Positions 48,802-60,661 of a stretch of 64,000 nucleotides of DNA are shown one piece after another. The first letter of the stretch is position 1. Each line of letters opens with the position of its first letter. The position numbers were made by a program, and so were the translations under genes. Under the pieces are notes generated by a model. That model did not search any database. It worked only from the letters and a program-made list of their open reading frames with translations, and had not been told where the DNA came from. Origin of the DNA: Mactra quadrangularis (Eukaryota > Mollusca > Bivalvia > Venerida > Mactridae); the NCBI GenBank assembly GCA_025267735.1, contig CM046295.1, positions 13,713,167 to 13,777,166 of the forward strand, read 5' to 3'.

Positions 48802-50194
48802 CCTGAGTAAATTGGTCGGACACGTTGACTTTCATGCCTTCGTGTAAAAAGTATACGAACAATTATTTTTGTTTATTGTTTTATTGAATAAAACAAGACC
48901 GACCACGTACACATGCATAGCGTCGTGGTCACTTGAAAATGCCGGAAATACAGAAAGCTAAGTTTCCATGGGAGACGAAAAAACAGCATTCCGTGAAGAA
49001 TACAAATGAAAGGAAACTCATTTTTGCATAATTTTACATCAGATAAATATCTGTAAGTACTATTAATATTTACTGAAATAACTGTAGCTTCTTACAAAAA
49101 AATGAAAAAAATGAACTTTTGTAGTTCCGGCATTTTCAAGTGACCGCGACGATAGACTAAAATTAAACTGAGACAGATGCAATAATTATTTCAACCATTA
49201 TATAAATTAACACAAGTATATTCTGATGCAATAACAATGTTCATTAGTCTTATACAGGTATCTGAAGGCTGGGCTAAACTTTTTGACTTTGCCACAATGA
49301 TGATCTAGCGTTCACTACCTTAAAAGTACAAAAAAATGAACGCATAAAGAACTGTTTGCATTTTCCTTGTAGCGGGTTTTGTTAAACAGTAATGTTCTGT
49401 GTTGAAACTAACTTTAATATCTTTAATTAATATTGTTAATTAACTGTACGATGTTGGACTTCAAATCCAGGGCTGTTATGGCGTTCACTACGGCATTTTA
49501 ACCAAATACTCGGCCATTATGGGAAAACATGACCTTTTATTAAAGACATCGGCTATTATGAGATTCAGGCATTTTAATTGGTTCCGAATCTATTAATGGT
49601 CGAATTTTCTCATAAAGGCCGTGTTTTTTTCTTTCCACAGAAAAAATGCCACCATTTTGAATGCTGGTGCAATCTGACGAATAAATTGTTAAACCTATTG
49701 TGACATCCTTTATCTTTTGTACTTTTTAACAAATTGTTTGGTTAATTAATAAATAATTAATGTCAATAATTAAGTGTTTTCATAATGACCTTGTCATGTG
49801 GCTTCAGACAGTTACTGCATGACTTCAGCCAAATAACAAGGCTATATGAAACCCTTAAATATTAACATCATACATTTTTTTACTTTAGATGAGCATTGTT
49901 ACATGTATTATCTTGTATGTTTATGCTATTTTAAATGAATGTATATTATCAAGCAACCAAAACTGTTTGCATTACAATTTATTCCATAAACCAATTAAAC
50001 CCACTTCGATACCGTTTGTGGCAAACAAAAATACTATTTGTTTACGGTTTAAAAAATGAAATATATTCGATCATCAATGTTAACAAAAGGTGATCGCAAC
50101 TTCAAGTACCCGTATGTAATGTAAAATAAGTAATAAAATATATAAATAAATAATGGAAATAAATTATGGACCATGTCATGACGTCACGATTACG
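48802..50194. other. Intergenic; downstream of the secreted-protein gene
   Basis: CACTTGAAAATGCCGG (48931) and CCGGCATTTTCAAGTGACC (49127) bracket about 200 bp as inverted ends of a probable MITE. A minus-strand AATAAA near 49977-49982 could end the gene at 50195. No exon was recognised. Confidence 0.5.
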
Positions 50195-53100
50195 TCACGA
50201 AGAAGGTGTCGTCATATCTTCTAGTTCGTACTCTTCAGTAGAAAATACCGGAAGTACCTCTGTCGTCATTTCCGGTACTTCAGTTGAAACGTATGTAGAT
50301 GGCGTTGGTGTGGTAGATGAAACTCTTTCTGCCTTATGCATCAGATTTTTAAGGAGCCCCCGAAGTTGTTGAACAAAGCCTGGATCTGACAATTTGGTCG
50401 CTATGTCTTTGGTAAGACTCGTTGTCGATCCTTGATGAGAATTTTTCTTAAATGACCTAATTTCATTCAAAATGGCTAACGCTCCGGAAACGTCTTTGTT
50501 TATAGGTTCGATCACGTGACTACTGGTTGTCGTCACTTCCGGTATTCTTTCCACGTGGACTGGTATTCCTTCCATGTTTGCCAATCTTGGTTCCCTTGCT
50601 AACTTTTCAACAGCCATATCGACGGCAATGCCTTTATTGTTACCATGAAATGAATCCGTCGAAACAGGTTTGGCTTGATTAACTCCTAATTCTTGCGTCG
50701 TGTTTTGAAGTGGCGATGTCGTCGGCGTCATATTCATTGAGTTCACCGCATTTACGTGCGTTCCATCGACGCCTGTCATGACGTCATAAGTTGGTAATGG
50801 GGTGTTCACAACGAGACCTTCGACGTTTAGAAAATGTTGAGTACTATTTAAAATGCTTTCAATGGCTGACGTCGGAAGTGACGTCAAAGTTGCATTCAGT
50901 AGTCCTGGTTCTGTTACTATGGCAACATCAGAAATATTGAACTCAGAACCAATGGCTGTCAAATTATGTACGTGAATGGTCTGTGCGCTGGAAATATCCT
51001 TCAGAATGGATTCAAGATTCGCAAAATTGTTGACGTTCCCCAAATCTACCAAACTTTGGATGCTAAGCTTAGGTCCTTGCGTGGTTGAAATGGGTGGAGA
51101 AATAGTGTGACCTTGATCTTCCATGACCTTTACAATGGCTGCTGGGTCATGGTTGAGTATAGTTTCCAGTGTACGGTAAATATCCGGACTAGCATGTACT
51201 TTATCTTTAGAAGGAGGAAGAGTGGGTATGTCCACATTAGGAGGAATTGTGACTGTTACAGTTTTATTTGATGTTTTAACTTTAGTAATAGGAATGTCTT
51301 TCTGCTGTTCTGAAAGGGGAACAGGCTCAGGACCTGCTGGCTTAACTATTGAAGGCACAGTTGGCGGATAAGAAACCACGCCTCTTGTGGCCCCTATTAG
51401 CTCCTTTACCTTTTCCTTCTTGGACAATATTGTCAGAGATTCACTATTACCAGGACCAGGGGTGGTTAGTCCTAACATCGTAGCAGAAGGGGCCATTTCC
51501 GGTCCCGTGGCTTGTACCTCGGCCACGACTTGACCCATTACCTGAGATAGCAAAGACATGTCCACTTTTTGATTGGCCAACATCATTTTGACTTCAGCCA
51601 TTATTTTCTCTTCTAAAGTTTTGGGCGCAGGTTTGGCTTCTGCTCTCGGAGATGAGTGAGTTGTACTCACAATTGTTCCAGCTTCTTGGCTGTTCACAAT
51701 CTCTGGTATCCCAGACGAGGGTTCAAGAACTAGAGGCTTTGTCACGAAATCCGAAACAAGCACAGGCGATGGAGTTGTTATGACAACCGGAACATTAATT
51801 CCAACAGACGCTTGTGAAGCTTGGGGTCTTTCAACGAGAGGTACTTCAACGACTGGCGATATTTGAATTTTAGTTTCCAGAACAGCATCGCCTGCTGTCA
51901 CAGAGTCTACTGGTGTTTTTGATTCAGTAACACTTGGAACATTAGATATTAGCGGTTCTGGTACAAATGACTTTGTCGGAACAACCGGAAGTGACGTATT
52001 GACAACTGGAAGTGCAGGAATCTCTTTGTGTTCAACCGGAAGTGACGTTTTAACGGATGTTACTGCGTCAATTGGAACAACGGGAATTGATTCTTTGGCA
52101 GCTGGTATCGCATCTATTGGAGCTACAGGTAGTGACGTATTGGCCGCTTGTACCACTTCCAATGGAGCTGCCGGAAGTGACGTATTTGAAGCTGGTACCG
52201 CATTTACTGGTGGCGCCACAGTCGTTGTGGGTACCGGATCTGGGGGATCAGTGGTGTCACCAAACATCATTTCCTGCAAGAATTAATAAAAATAACAAAT
52301 TTTAGAATTTCAAAACATGTTTGAAGTTGCAATATTTAGTGACTATATATATATTTTGTATAGAGAACTTATGTACATGTATAACCAACGTCAGCTACGA
52401 CATTAGATAGTCAATGAATGATTTGCAAGTTTTGTATTTCATTATTTGACATGTTTTCATTCAATATACGGTATTCATTATAAGACACTTTATAAAATAT
52501 AGGAATGAAGCCCAAAATAAAAGAAAATACACTGGCGGGTCCAGCAGGGGGGGGGGGGTCAGGGGGTCCGGACACCTCCTAGAATTTGGAAAATGTACCT
52601 GTCTATCAGTGTATTTCTTGCCTGTAAATCATTTTTAAGTAGCATGAAGTATTTTTTCGGTGCTTCACATAGATTTAATGGTTATATAGTTTTTATTTTC
52701 AATATGTTTTTTTTCTGCAAAATGTGTATAATGTGGTTGTGTTTTGAGGTTCGGACCCCCCCCCTTAGAAAAGTTCGGACCCCCTAGAAAAGTTTGGAGC
52801 CCCTAGAAAAAAACCTGGAACCGCCCCTGAAATATAGAAATATAGGAACTTGTTGCCTACACACATGGTCAAACTCTTTTGGAATGTTGTCTATACGCAC
52901 AAAATAATTAATAAAACGAACCTGCATCATATCAGGGGTCATTCTTCCCATCATCCAAGGGTTCATCATACCCATGTGACCTCCAAACATCGGGTTACCC
53001 ATCACGTGACCATGGTGTATCATACCATGTGACTGTACAAAGCCTGGTTGTTGTGGTTGTATCATCATAGAGTTTTGCACAATTTGCGGATGTTGATTGG

Positions 53101-56100
53101 GCATTGTGGGTAAAATTTGACCTTGACCTTGTCCGACTGTTTGTCCGCCATTTTGTTGCTGTAAGACGTCAGTGAATGCATTTACGAGCTCTTCAAAAAG
53201 AATATCAGATGTGCCGGAAGCAGTTGTTGCCGCACTTCCGGTCGATGCTACCTGTTGACCTGGTTGAAGTGAGGCTTGTATCAACGTGCCAGACTGAAGC
53301 TGATTGGTTGTAGCTGCAACATTTTGCGTCACCGGAAGCAGAGAAACTGTTCCCGATGTTTGAGGCTGACTTATGATTTGACCAACGCCTTGCTGAATTC
53401 CTGTAATCACGTTTGTAGGAGAATTGCCGCCTACTTGTATCTCTGACGTTGCAACTGCGCTTTGTGAGCCCGTAGATTGAATTTGTTGCGGAACAACATT
53501 AGATGACGTCACAACCGGAAGTTGTTTGACAAGTACTGGTGGTTGTGCATGTGTGATTACCTGTGGATTTAAATTGGTCACCACTGGTGAATTTTGAACA
53601 ATATTGTGTGTATTTTGAATTGAAACTTGATTTTGGGTACCAGCCGGTAAAATCGAATGAGAACCTCTATGAGGGGAACCAAAGTGTATTTCTCTGTGGA
53701 AATTGTCATTATTGTTATGATTGTTGACATCAATGGAAAGACTGGGTGGAGTCTGTGGATTTTGTGGTTGCTTAGCAACGGTTGCACTGATCGGTATACG
53801 TTGTCTGACTTGCACCGGAATCTCTACAGAAGGTTGGCGTGACCTGCTATTCAACATTTCTATTCTTGACGGACTTAGAGGACCGAGTCTTCGAATCTGA
53901 CGAATTATGTTATCAGATCTCACGCTGGATGGTATTCTGATAACTTGTGACGTCATATCTGATGACGTCATATCCGCAGGTGCTCGTGACAAAACTTGAG
54001 GTATCACGTTCCCCGCTCTTCCAGCGTTCCCGCGAAGTAAAGGAATTCTAAGCATTGACGGTGATTGTCTGTTCTGAACATTTCTTTGAATTAATTGTTG
54101 CGAGGACATTCTTGGCGATGGTGCAGTAATGGCGGAACGCTGAACTGAACTTCTTGGTCTTTGCACAATATTTATAGGATTTCCAGTAGAGTCTGAAAAG
54201 TAAAATTTAATAGTTATAGCTTTAATTAGTAGATATAATTCCATTTGAATTGAATGCTCTTTATTAAAAGTAAATTTATTGTATTTAATAAGTAGCATAT
54301 ATAAGTAATTTCCTGTGTATGCTCATTTGTATTTATAGTTTGTGAAAATGACCCGAATGAACTTATTACAATTTAAATAGCATTTGTATACATTAAATCA
54401 CTTAAAAGTAAGGCCTGAATTAAAATAATTAAGTTTGTTTGCCCTTTACCGATTGAACCGAAAGAAATCCGCCGCCTCAAAAAATTTTATTCGAAAAATA
54501 TCTGCGGTGCTTTTTTTATTGGTCACGACTGTTCATCGTATTACTTTCATATAGTTTTTTAACGCTAATAATTCTGCTCAATTTAGAAACATATTAAAAT
54601 CATAGAATATTAGATAAATACAATTTATATATACATGAACAAACAAGTTGTTTTGTCGGATCTATACCTAATTGAGGGATAATTCTTGCAACAAAAATGA
54701 AATATTTTTCCCACCTACCGACCCATCTCAAAAATTGAGGGTCAGTGAAGTGCAAACAAAATATTTTTAGCGTGATCAGTCCCAAGTTAATTAGCACCAA
54801 TTATATCAAAGACCCAATAAGAATTGTTACAAAAAATGCAGTATTTAAATGTCGTATTTTTATTCAAATAAAACATATTTAAACAGACCGCATTGACATT
54901 TAACATTTATTATAAATACATTCTCGCACCCAGAGGTTATAAAAGATTCTCGATCTAATCCCTGGGAATGAGAATGTTATAAATAGTGCATGCATACGTA
55001 CATTTTAAATTTTATATGACTATATAGTTATTCAAATGTTTAAACTTACTAAAGTGTTAGTTTTGTATAATGTTTCACCCCAAATATTGTTTTTAAATAG
55101 AACCGGTTATATTTATTAAACGCATCTCGTTCGCTTAGACAAGTTGTAGAACACATATTAGCAATATATAATTAATAAGATATGACGAATAAAAGCTATG
55201 AGCCGAAGTATAATTCAATTAAATGTTTAAATTATTTAGTTATTAAAATCTACAATTAAGATCCCGACTGGATTACTAAAAATTGAATAGACCATACGTA
55301 AGCATAATATTTTACTTAAGTGAAAAAAATCGATCGAATTTTGTCAGGCTAAGATGAAATGACAGATAGCGGGAAAATAAGCGTGTAATTTTGGCGCGAT
55401 TTATTTTCTTTGTTTAAGTTATTTTCGAAACGTACTAATTTGTTACTAAGATTTTTTCTTTATTTATTTGAGTCAAAATGAATTTAAAAAAATATACGCA
55501 GAATTCATGTGGCTTATAAATTTATTTATTGTCACTGTTTAACCAAAATACTAGACTGGTCAGGATATCAGCCCGGCTAGCTCAGTCGGTAGAGCACGAG
55601 ACTCTTAATCTCGGGGTCGTGGGTTCGAGCCCCACGTTGGGCGAAGATTTTTTAGTAGTTTTTATAAAAGCCCGACATTTTGCATTGATATTTTAATTTC
55701 AAAAAGTAGCTCCCGTGGATGAAAAAAATACGTCAACAATTAAGATATATAAGAAAGCCAGGGTCATACAACATGCGGTCATAACCCAAAGCTTGTTAAC
55801 TAGTTAACTCAGAAAAATAGAAAATTAATACCCATGGTCTAAAAATTTTTGATGTCCGGACCAAATTGCATGGAATACTAACAGGTAGGGCCCAACCCGT
55901 AAGCCGTATATTAAACCGTTTAATGGGGCCTTTCTGTAATTGTATACGTAGATGCAGTAAATCTCTGGAACAAACGCCACCGTAAAACCAATAGAAAAGT
56001 AAAACTATTTATTTACCTCAAGTTTAAGCCCTCAAACAAGTATGAAAGTAATGTGGGGTTTCCCCTGGCATAGGAGCCAGGAATCGGAATTCAAAAGAGA

Positions 56101-59100
56101 TTTTAACATAATCTGAAAATTTTTTCAAATGTCTGGTTACATATGAATGGCAAAATCTACTTAGCATGTTCAATCAACAGCAGTGGGTACGATAATCAAG
56201 TTAAGTACACTGTAGCTAGGAGTGAAAACTAGACAAAAAGTCTTGACCAATAGAAATTTCTTACAAATTTAATAATGGACCCTATTATATATACATATAT
56301 ATCCAGGATTTCTGGTTAGAGGGTTGGAAAATTCTAGTTAGAGAGGGTGTAAAATGAAGAAGCAGAATGGGGTTTCAAGGGGCCGAAAGGGCCTCGAATG
56401 GCCCAGGGTAAAACCCTGGCCAGGGGACAAGATGGCTGGCGGCCCCCGGAAATTCCTTAGTTTTGGTTTATTCTGAGGCATTCAGGCACATTTTAAGAGC
56501 CTAAACTATCCTTTTCCAGAGTATACAATATAAAGCCTCTAGCATGCTAGTTTGTTGCACACCTATGCATAGAGTCTATATGTTATATAGGGTCCTAAGA
56601 AAACAATATATTTTATAAATCTGATTCAGCTTTTATATACCGTACAAGTACAAAAGTTATTAGGTAGCTTAGCCCCAATGTAATTGCTACACACATGGAC
56701 TACTTCGAAAGTATGATTATTGAGAAAATGGCGGGTAATTTTTTGCGCCAAATTTTCGCGGTAAAATTTCTTTGTGTAAATAATACTATTTTAAGTAGAA
56801 TAAAAATATTTGTATTTAGTATTTATTATTTTGAGGTTGTTTAAGAAAATGAAAATTTTGTATCTTAATTTAAAATTTTAAAATTATTTAAATCTAAAAG
56901 TTATTTGCCTTTGGCTAAGTAGTAATATGCATTGTTCTGAATGACTATCGTTGTTTAGAGCAGATGGTGTATATAGCCCGGCTAGCTCAGTCGGTAGAGC
57001 ACGAGACTCTTAATCTCGGGGTCGTGGGTTCGAGCCCCACGTTGGGCGATTTTTTTAATACTTTTTTTGTTAGTTAATTGATTTTCGTAAATTATTTAAA
57101 ACTGATTTAAATTTAATTTTAACATGTTTTTTATTCAATTAAGCAGATTTACAAAATTTATTCGGCGTAAAATTTTGAGAAGTTAATTCCGGTTTCTCCC
57201 ATGATTGAAATTGTTGTCTGCCACATTCTGAATCGTTCAGTCAAGGACCCTATATGTAATATAGGGTCCTTGTTCAGTGAAGTAGCCAAGTTCGGCGTGA
57301 CGTCATAGGCTACTAAAAGAATGATCTCAAACAGTCTATCAATTTTTAATAATAATCAGAACATGAATGCATTGTGTTAAATTGTTAATACATGTTTAAA
57401 GCTTGGTTTTCCTAAAAAAATAATAATTATAAACAATATTTGAGGTGTTATATTTTGATTAATTATACCATGGTTTAAATTCACTTTTATGTATAGTTGT
57501 TCTTAAATATTTTTCTGGCGTAAGTTGTACGTCATAGCAAGAATGTTAAAGGCGTTATAATTTTTACTATAATTTTTTATTAAAAAAAAATAAAAATGTG
57601 CATCGGCCGGGAATCGAACCCGGGCCGCCCGCGTGGCAGGCGAGCATTCTACCACTGAACCACCGATGCTTACGTAAATGAAGCTCGTAAAGTTAGTATA
57701 AAAATATAATGACTATCGTTAAATTTCTTTAAATTAAAGATTTATTTTAAATACACTGCTGTTCGGCAAAAAATGCTAAAATTGACATTTAATAAACTAA
57801 GTTATTTAAAATAAAAATCAATTATTTCTTATCATAGGGGAAATTTGTAACCACGTGGTCGAAAAAAACCCCGCCAAAATACATTCAACAAAGGGAAGTA
57901 ACTACAACAAATTTTTATAAGATGTCCTGTCGAGTTGTTTCCCTTATTAGAACTAGCTCTCAGATCTAGAGATTGGAAGCTTGTTAATCGAGCAGACGTA
58001 ATGTTTTAAGTTTAAAATGTAATGTACGTAAATTCTTGATTTTAAGGTAGACTGACTTGTCACATATCTTATATCGATAGCAAAATGGCATACTGCTGTA
58101 TCCTAATAGTTCGTGGTCTAGTGGTTATGATGTAACGTTGGACTGGTAATCATTAGTAGGGCTGTAGATCGTTGAGCAAGTGGCGATCCGATCCGAACCA
58201 CGATTCTTGTGTAGCGTTTCACGAATCGAACCACTCTTTACTTGTTAATGAAGAAGCAAACAGGAATTGATGTAATGACAAAAATAAAATAAAGAATTAT
58301 GGAAGTTTTTACTATATGGAAGTATTCCAATTAACAGACGTTTTATGGGCATTTTCAGTGATAACATTTTTGTTTAAATGTGTATCAATCAAAATTTTGA
58401 CACAAGATAATTCGGTTCCTACTTAATCAATAGATCAATATATAAACGAAAAGAAAAACACGAAGTTTTGTGCTTCTAAATCGGGTCTAAATTAAGCTGA
58501 AAATTTTCTATATCTTTTGACGAAAATTCGTAGTCTACTCGATTTTCTTGTCGGGAACGCGAATATCCGAGTACTCGGATACTTGCAGCAGCCCTATTAA
58601 TCATTGGATAGACAGAACCACGTTCGTTCAAATCCCATCCAAACCCACCTCTAAGTTTCCTTAAGCAAGAAACTTTATCCTACAAGCTCATAGGCCTTAT
58701 TTGGCGACTAAGAAACAAGCGGACTCAAAAGTAATAAATTTTAGATAAAAAGAACTTGTTTTACAATCGAGTTCAACTGAATTAGTATATTTATCCATGT
58801 TGCATCTTAATCGACTATATATGTATTCCACAATTTTTAGAGTATATACATGTACATGTATATTAAATATGACTGTTTATTTTGAAAAGCTAAATTAACA
58901 GTACCATTATATTTTTTTACATTCGTAATGCCTTAATTTTAAGTTTTTACTACATAAATGGATATTATTTTTTCCGTTCCAATATTCTCCATAAGAACAT
59001 AATAAATTATTATCTAAAAAAATATAGATCTATATAACATATAAATAGAAGACATATCTATTTTTTCGTGACGTACACGCATTACTCGTATAATTATTAT

Positions 59101-60661
59101 GACGTCATAATTGTCGCTACTTGGTACACTGTTCATCATACAACGGTTCATTCATTTCTTTCTTTTGTATAGAAAAATACAAACCATAGTAGAAAAAAGT
59201 TCCACCATGGGCAATTAATGACGCGTTACGAAAAATCTAAAAAAATTCAGATTTACCTCTGACTGGTACTCTGTTTCTTCTCACGCTGGGAACTCTTACT
59301 TCACTGAGACTGGGAACCAGGTCATCCAGATTCCATCTATCGTTAAAACTGTTGTGAATGGATGACAGAGACTGTGACGTCAATATTTGTCTTGGGTTCG
59401 ACATAAATGGGGATATTCTTAAACCTCGTGACGTCATCAATGACCTTGGTATTTGGTTTCGAATTGACCCTGGTCGCCATATTCGTTGATTCTAAAATAT
59501 ATTACATTAACACGAAAAAATTACAAAAGTATAATTCAATTTAAAATTCAAATTAAACAAATACAACATACCGCTTTGATATAAATGGGGTTACATTAGA
59601 GGGAGGTTATAAACCCTTCTACGAACATTTGACAATTATGTCATTTTTCCTCCTTTTATCAGGTATATAAAGAAGTTTCATGCCATGATGAAGGGTAGGT
59701 GAGTACTGGTTATAGACGAGAGTCTATGAAAGCTAGGTTAGGTGTGCTAGACGCTGTAAAATAACAGAAAGGTGTCGACATGGATGAAACCCAGTACATG
59801 TATAAATAAATAAATGGGGTCTGGCACCACCTGCTGGAAAGAAAATTTTATTAATTTAAGAATAAACGTTAAAGTCTGTCCCGGATTTACACATTCAAAA
59901 CAGGCAAAAACTTGATCACGAAAAAGTAATTAAGATCGGACAATTAAGCATCAGTTATTGATATAAATCAAACAATTCAGTTTCAATTAATACATGTATT
60001 TGAAATTTACGTGAAGGAAGTATGATAGTAACAGCCTAATAGTAAATTTTTATTCAATTTATAATATTCTTAAAAGGATTTTAAAATTATAAGTATAACT
60101 GTAAATGAAGTTTAACTGTAAATGAAAATACATAATATACATATGTAGAAAATAATCAAAGCGAGCTCTGTGTCCTAATTTTCGGCGATTCAGGTTTTTT
60201 ACTCCAACATGCGTCAGGTCTTATCCTTCCATCATAATTCGACCTTAAAATAATGAATCTTCAAGCAGAGAGGTTATCGACTTCTCACAGAAGTAAAAAA
60301 ACCAAGTACTGATGAAAAAATAAAACCATGGAAGGAAGATAATGTAAGGCACAGGGCAGCATATTAACAAAAATCTTACGACAATTTAACATAACAATAT
60401 AGAAGAATTTACGACTAAAATCAGACGTAAGACGCTTGATAATACGGGCCCTTGCAAGTCCTCGAAACAACCAAATAAAACGGTTTGATGCATGGCGTAA
60501 AATCCAAAAACAACAATACTGACACGTAGTGTTGTCATGCTTACCCGTGAAGAAAACGTAAGAGGAATTCTTTGTCCATAACTAATTTCAAATGTAATTA
60601 AAAATAATAATCCAATTAGATAAAACTTAATTAAATTAAAGCGCGAACCATCCGGCGCCAT
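50195..60661 (-). CDS. Large secreted low-complexity protein, family unknown
   Basis: Four minus-strand exons in transcript order: 60661-60545, 59491-59257, 54192-52922 and 52273-50195. They join in frame (phases 0, 1, 0) into 1,233 residues. I chose the ATG at 60661 (AAAATGG, good context); an in-frame ATG 54 bases upstream is possible. Residues 1-30 form a signal peptide ending ISYG before Gln. Residues 40-300 are Arg/Ser/Pro/Gln-rich. About 490-541 is Met/His/Gly-rich (HGMIHHGHVMGNPMFGGHMG). From 542 the chain is Thr/Pro/Val-rich, with about five imperfect NTSLPVAP-type repeats near 565-640 and many N-glycosylation sequons. The end is acidic (EEYELEDMTTPSS). There are almost no Cys and no recognised domain. 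Composition suits an extracellular matrix, byssal or shell protein, but this is inference. The exon 3 donor is a weak GTTCGT. Confidence 0.82.
52533..52829. mobile_element. hAT-like MITE in intron 3
   Basis: CTGGCGGGTCCAGCAGG with a poly-G run at the left and ACCTGGAACCGCCCCTG at the right; the interior matches 35719-36025. The flanks (AAAATACA and AAATATAG) match only partly. It lies in the intron between exons 3 and 4 of the secreted-protein gene. Confidence 0.7.
54920..54975. repeat. TCTCGTACCC palindrome, single copy
   Basis: CATTCTCGCACCCAGAGGTT...AGATTCTCGATC and the inverse CCCTGGGAATGAGAATG. Confidence 0.65.
55571..55643 (+). tRNA. tRNA-Lys (CUU), copy 1
   Basis: 73 nt with an acceptor stem GCCCGGC/GTTGGGC (two G-U pairs), discriminator G, A-box TAGCTCAGTCGG, anticodon CTT at 55603-55605 and B-box GGTTCGAGCCC. 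A T-run terminator follows at 55647. No intron; CCA is not encoded. It sits in intron 2 of the secreted-protein gene on the opposite strand. Confidence 0.97.
56300..56480. repeat. Fragment of the hAT-like element seen at 27739
   Basis: CCAGGATTTCTGGTTAGAGG, AATTCTAGTTAGAGAGGG, GGGCCGAAAGGGCCTCGAA and GGAAATTCCTTAGTTTTGGT match the right half of 27739-28232 in inverse orientation. Confidence 0.7.
56976..57048 (+). tRNA. tRNA-Lys (CUU), copy 2
   Basis: Identical over all 73 nt to the gene at 55571, in different flanking sequence, with its own T-run terminator at 57050. The identity with divergent flanks suggests selection or gene conversion. Same strand as copy 1, 1.4 kb apart. Confidence 0.97.
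57243..57273. repeat. GGACCCTATA hairpin, copy
   Basis: CAAGGACCCTATATGTAATA followed by TAGGGTCCTTG: 13-bp arms around a short loop. Confidence 0.7.
57599..57669 (-). tRNA. tRNA-Gly (GCC)
   Basis: Minus-strand 71-nt cloverleaf beginning GCATCGGTGGTTCAGTGGTA, with anticodon GCC (57635-57637 on the plus strand), B-box GGTTCGATTCC and acceptor stem GCATCGG/CCGATGC fully paired. A T-rich terminator follows (plus-strand A-run 57583-57597). Confidence 0.97.
58105..58680 (+). repeat. tRNA-like SINE split by a MITE
   Basis: TCGTGGTCTAGTGGTTATGA (A-box) and GTTCAAATCCCATCC (B-box) belong together once 58155-58605 is removed. The tail after 58620 is AT-rich without a clear 3' end. Confidence 0.65.
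58155..58597. mobile_element. hAT-type MITE with perfect 8-bp target duplication
   Basis: TAATCATT flanks both sides (58147-58154 and 58598-58605). The ends AGTAGGGCTG and CAGCCCTAT are inverted. 443 bp, no transposase, internal CGATCCGATCCGAACCACGA. The eight-base duplication and AGGGCTG ends suit hAT. Confidence 0.85.
59596..59816 (+). repeat. SINE B copy without head
   Basis: GACAATTATGTCATTTTTCC, GAGTACTGGTTATAGACGAG, GAAAGCTAGGTTAGGTGTGC and a (AATA)n tail follow the order of 20850-21066. Confidence 0.8.
60356..60450. repeat. TTACGA inverted-repeat element, copy 2
   Basis: AATCTTACGACAATTTAACA to GACGTAAGACGCTTGATAAT, matching 9490-9600 and the complement of 61377-61470. Lies in intron 1 of the secreted-protein gene. 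Confidence 0.7.

Noticed and set aside
52784..54298. Full open frame as a 504-residue protein
   Set aside because: Its first and last parts lie outside the splice borders; the exon is 52922-54192 of the larger gene, and the last part enters a hAT-like MITE.
58105..58620. A functional tRNA gene with a long intron
   Set aside because: The insert has hAT-type ends and an 8-bp target duplication, and the tRNA-like stem positions do not pair well.
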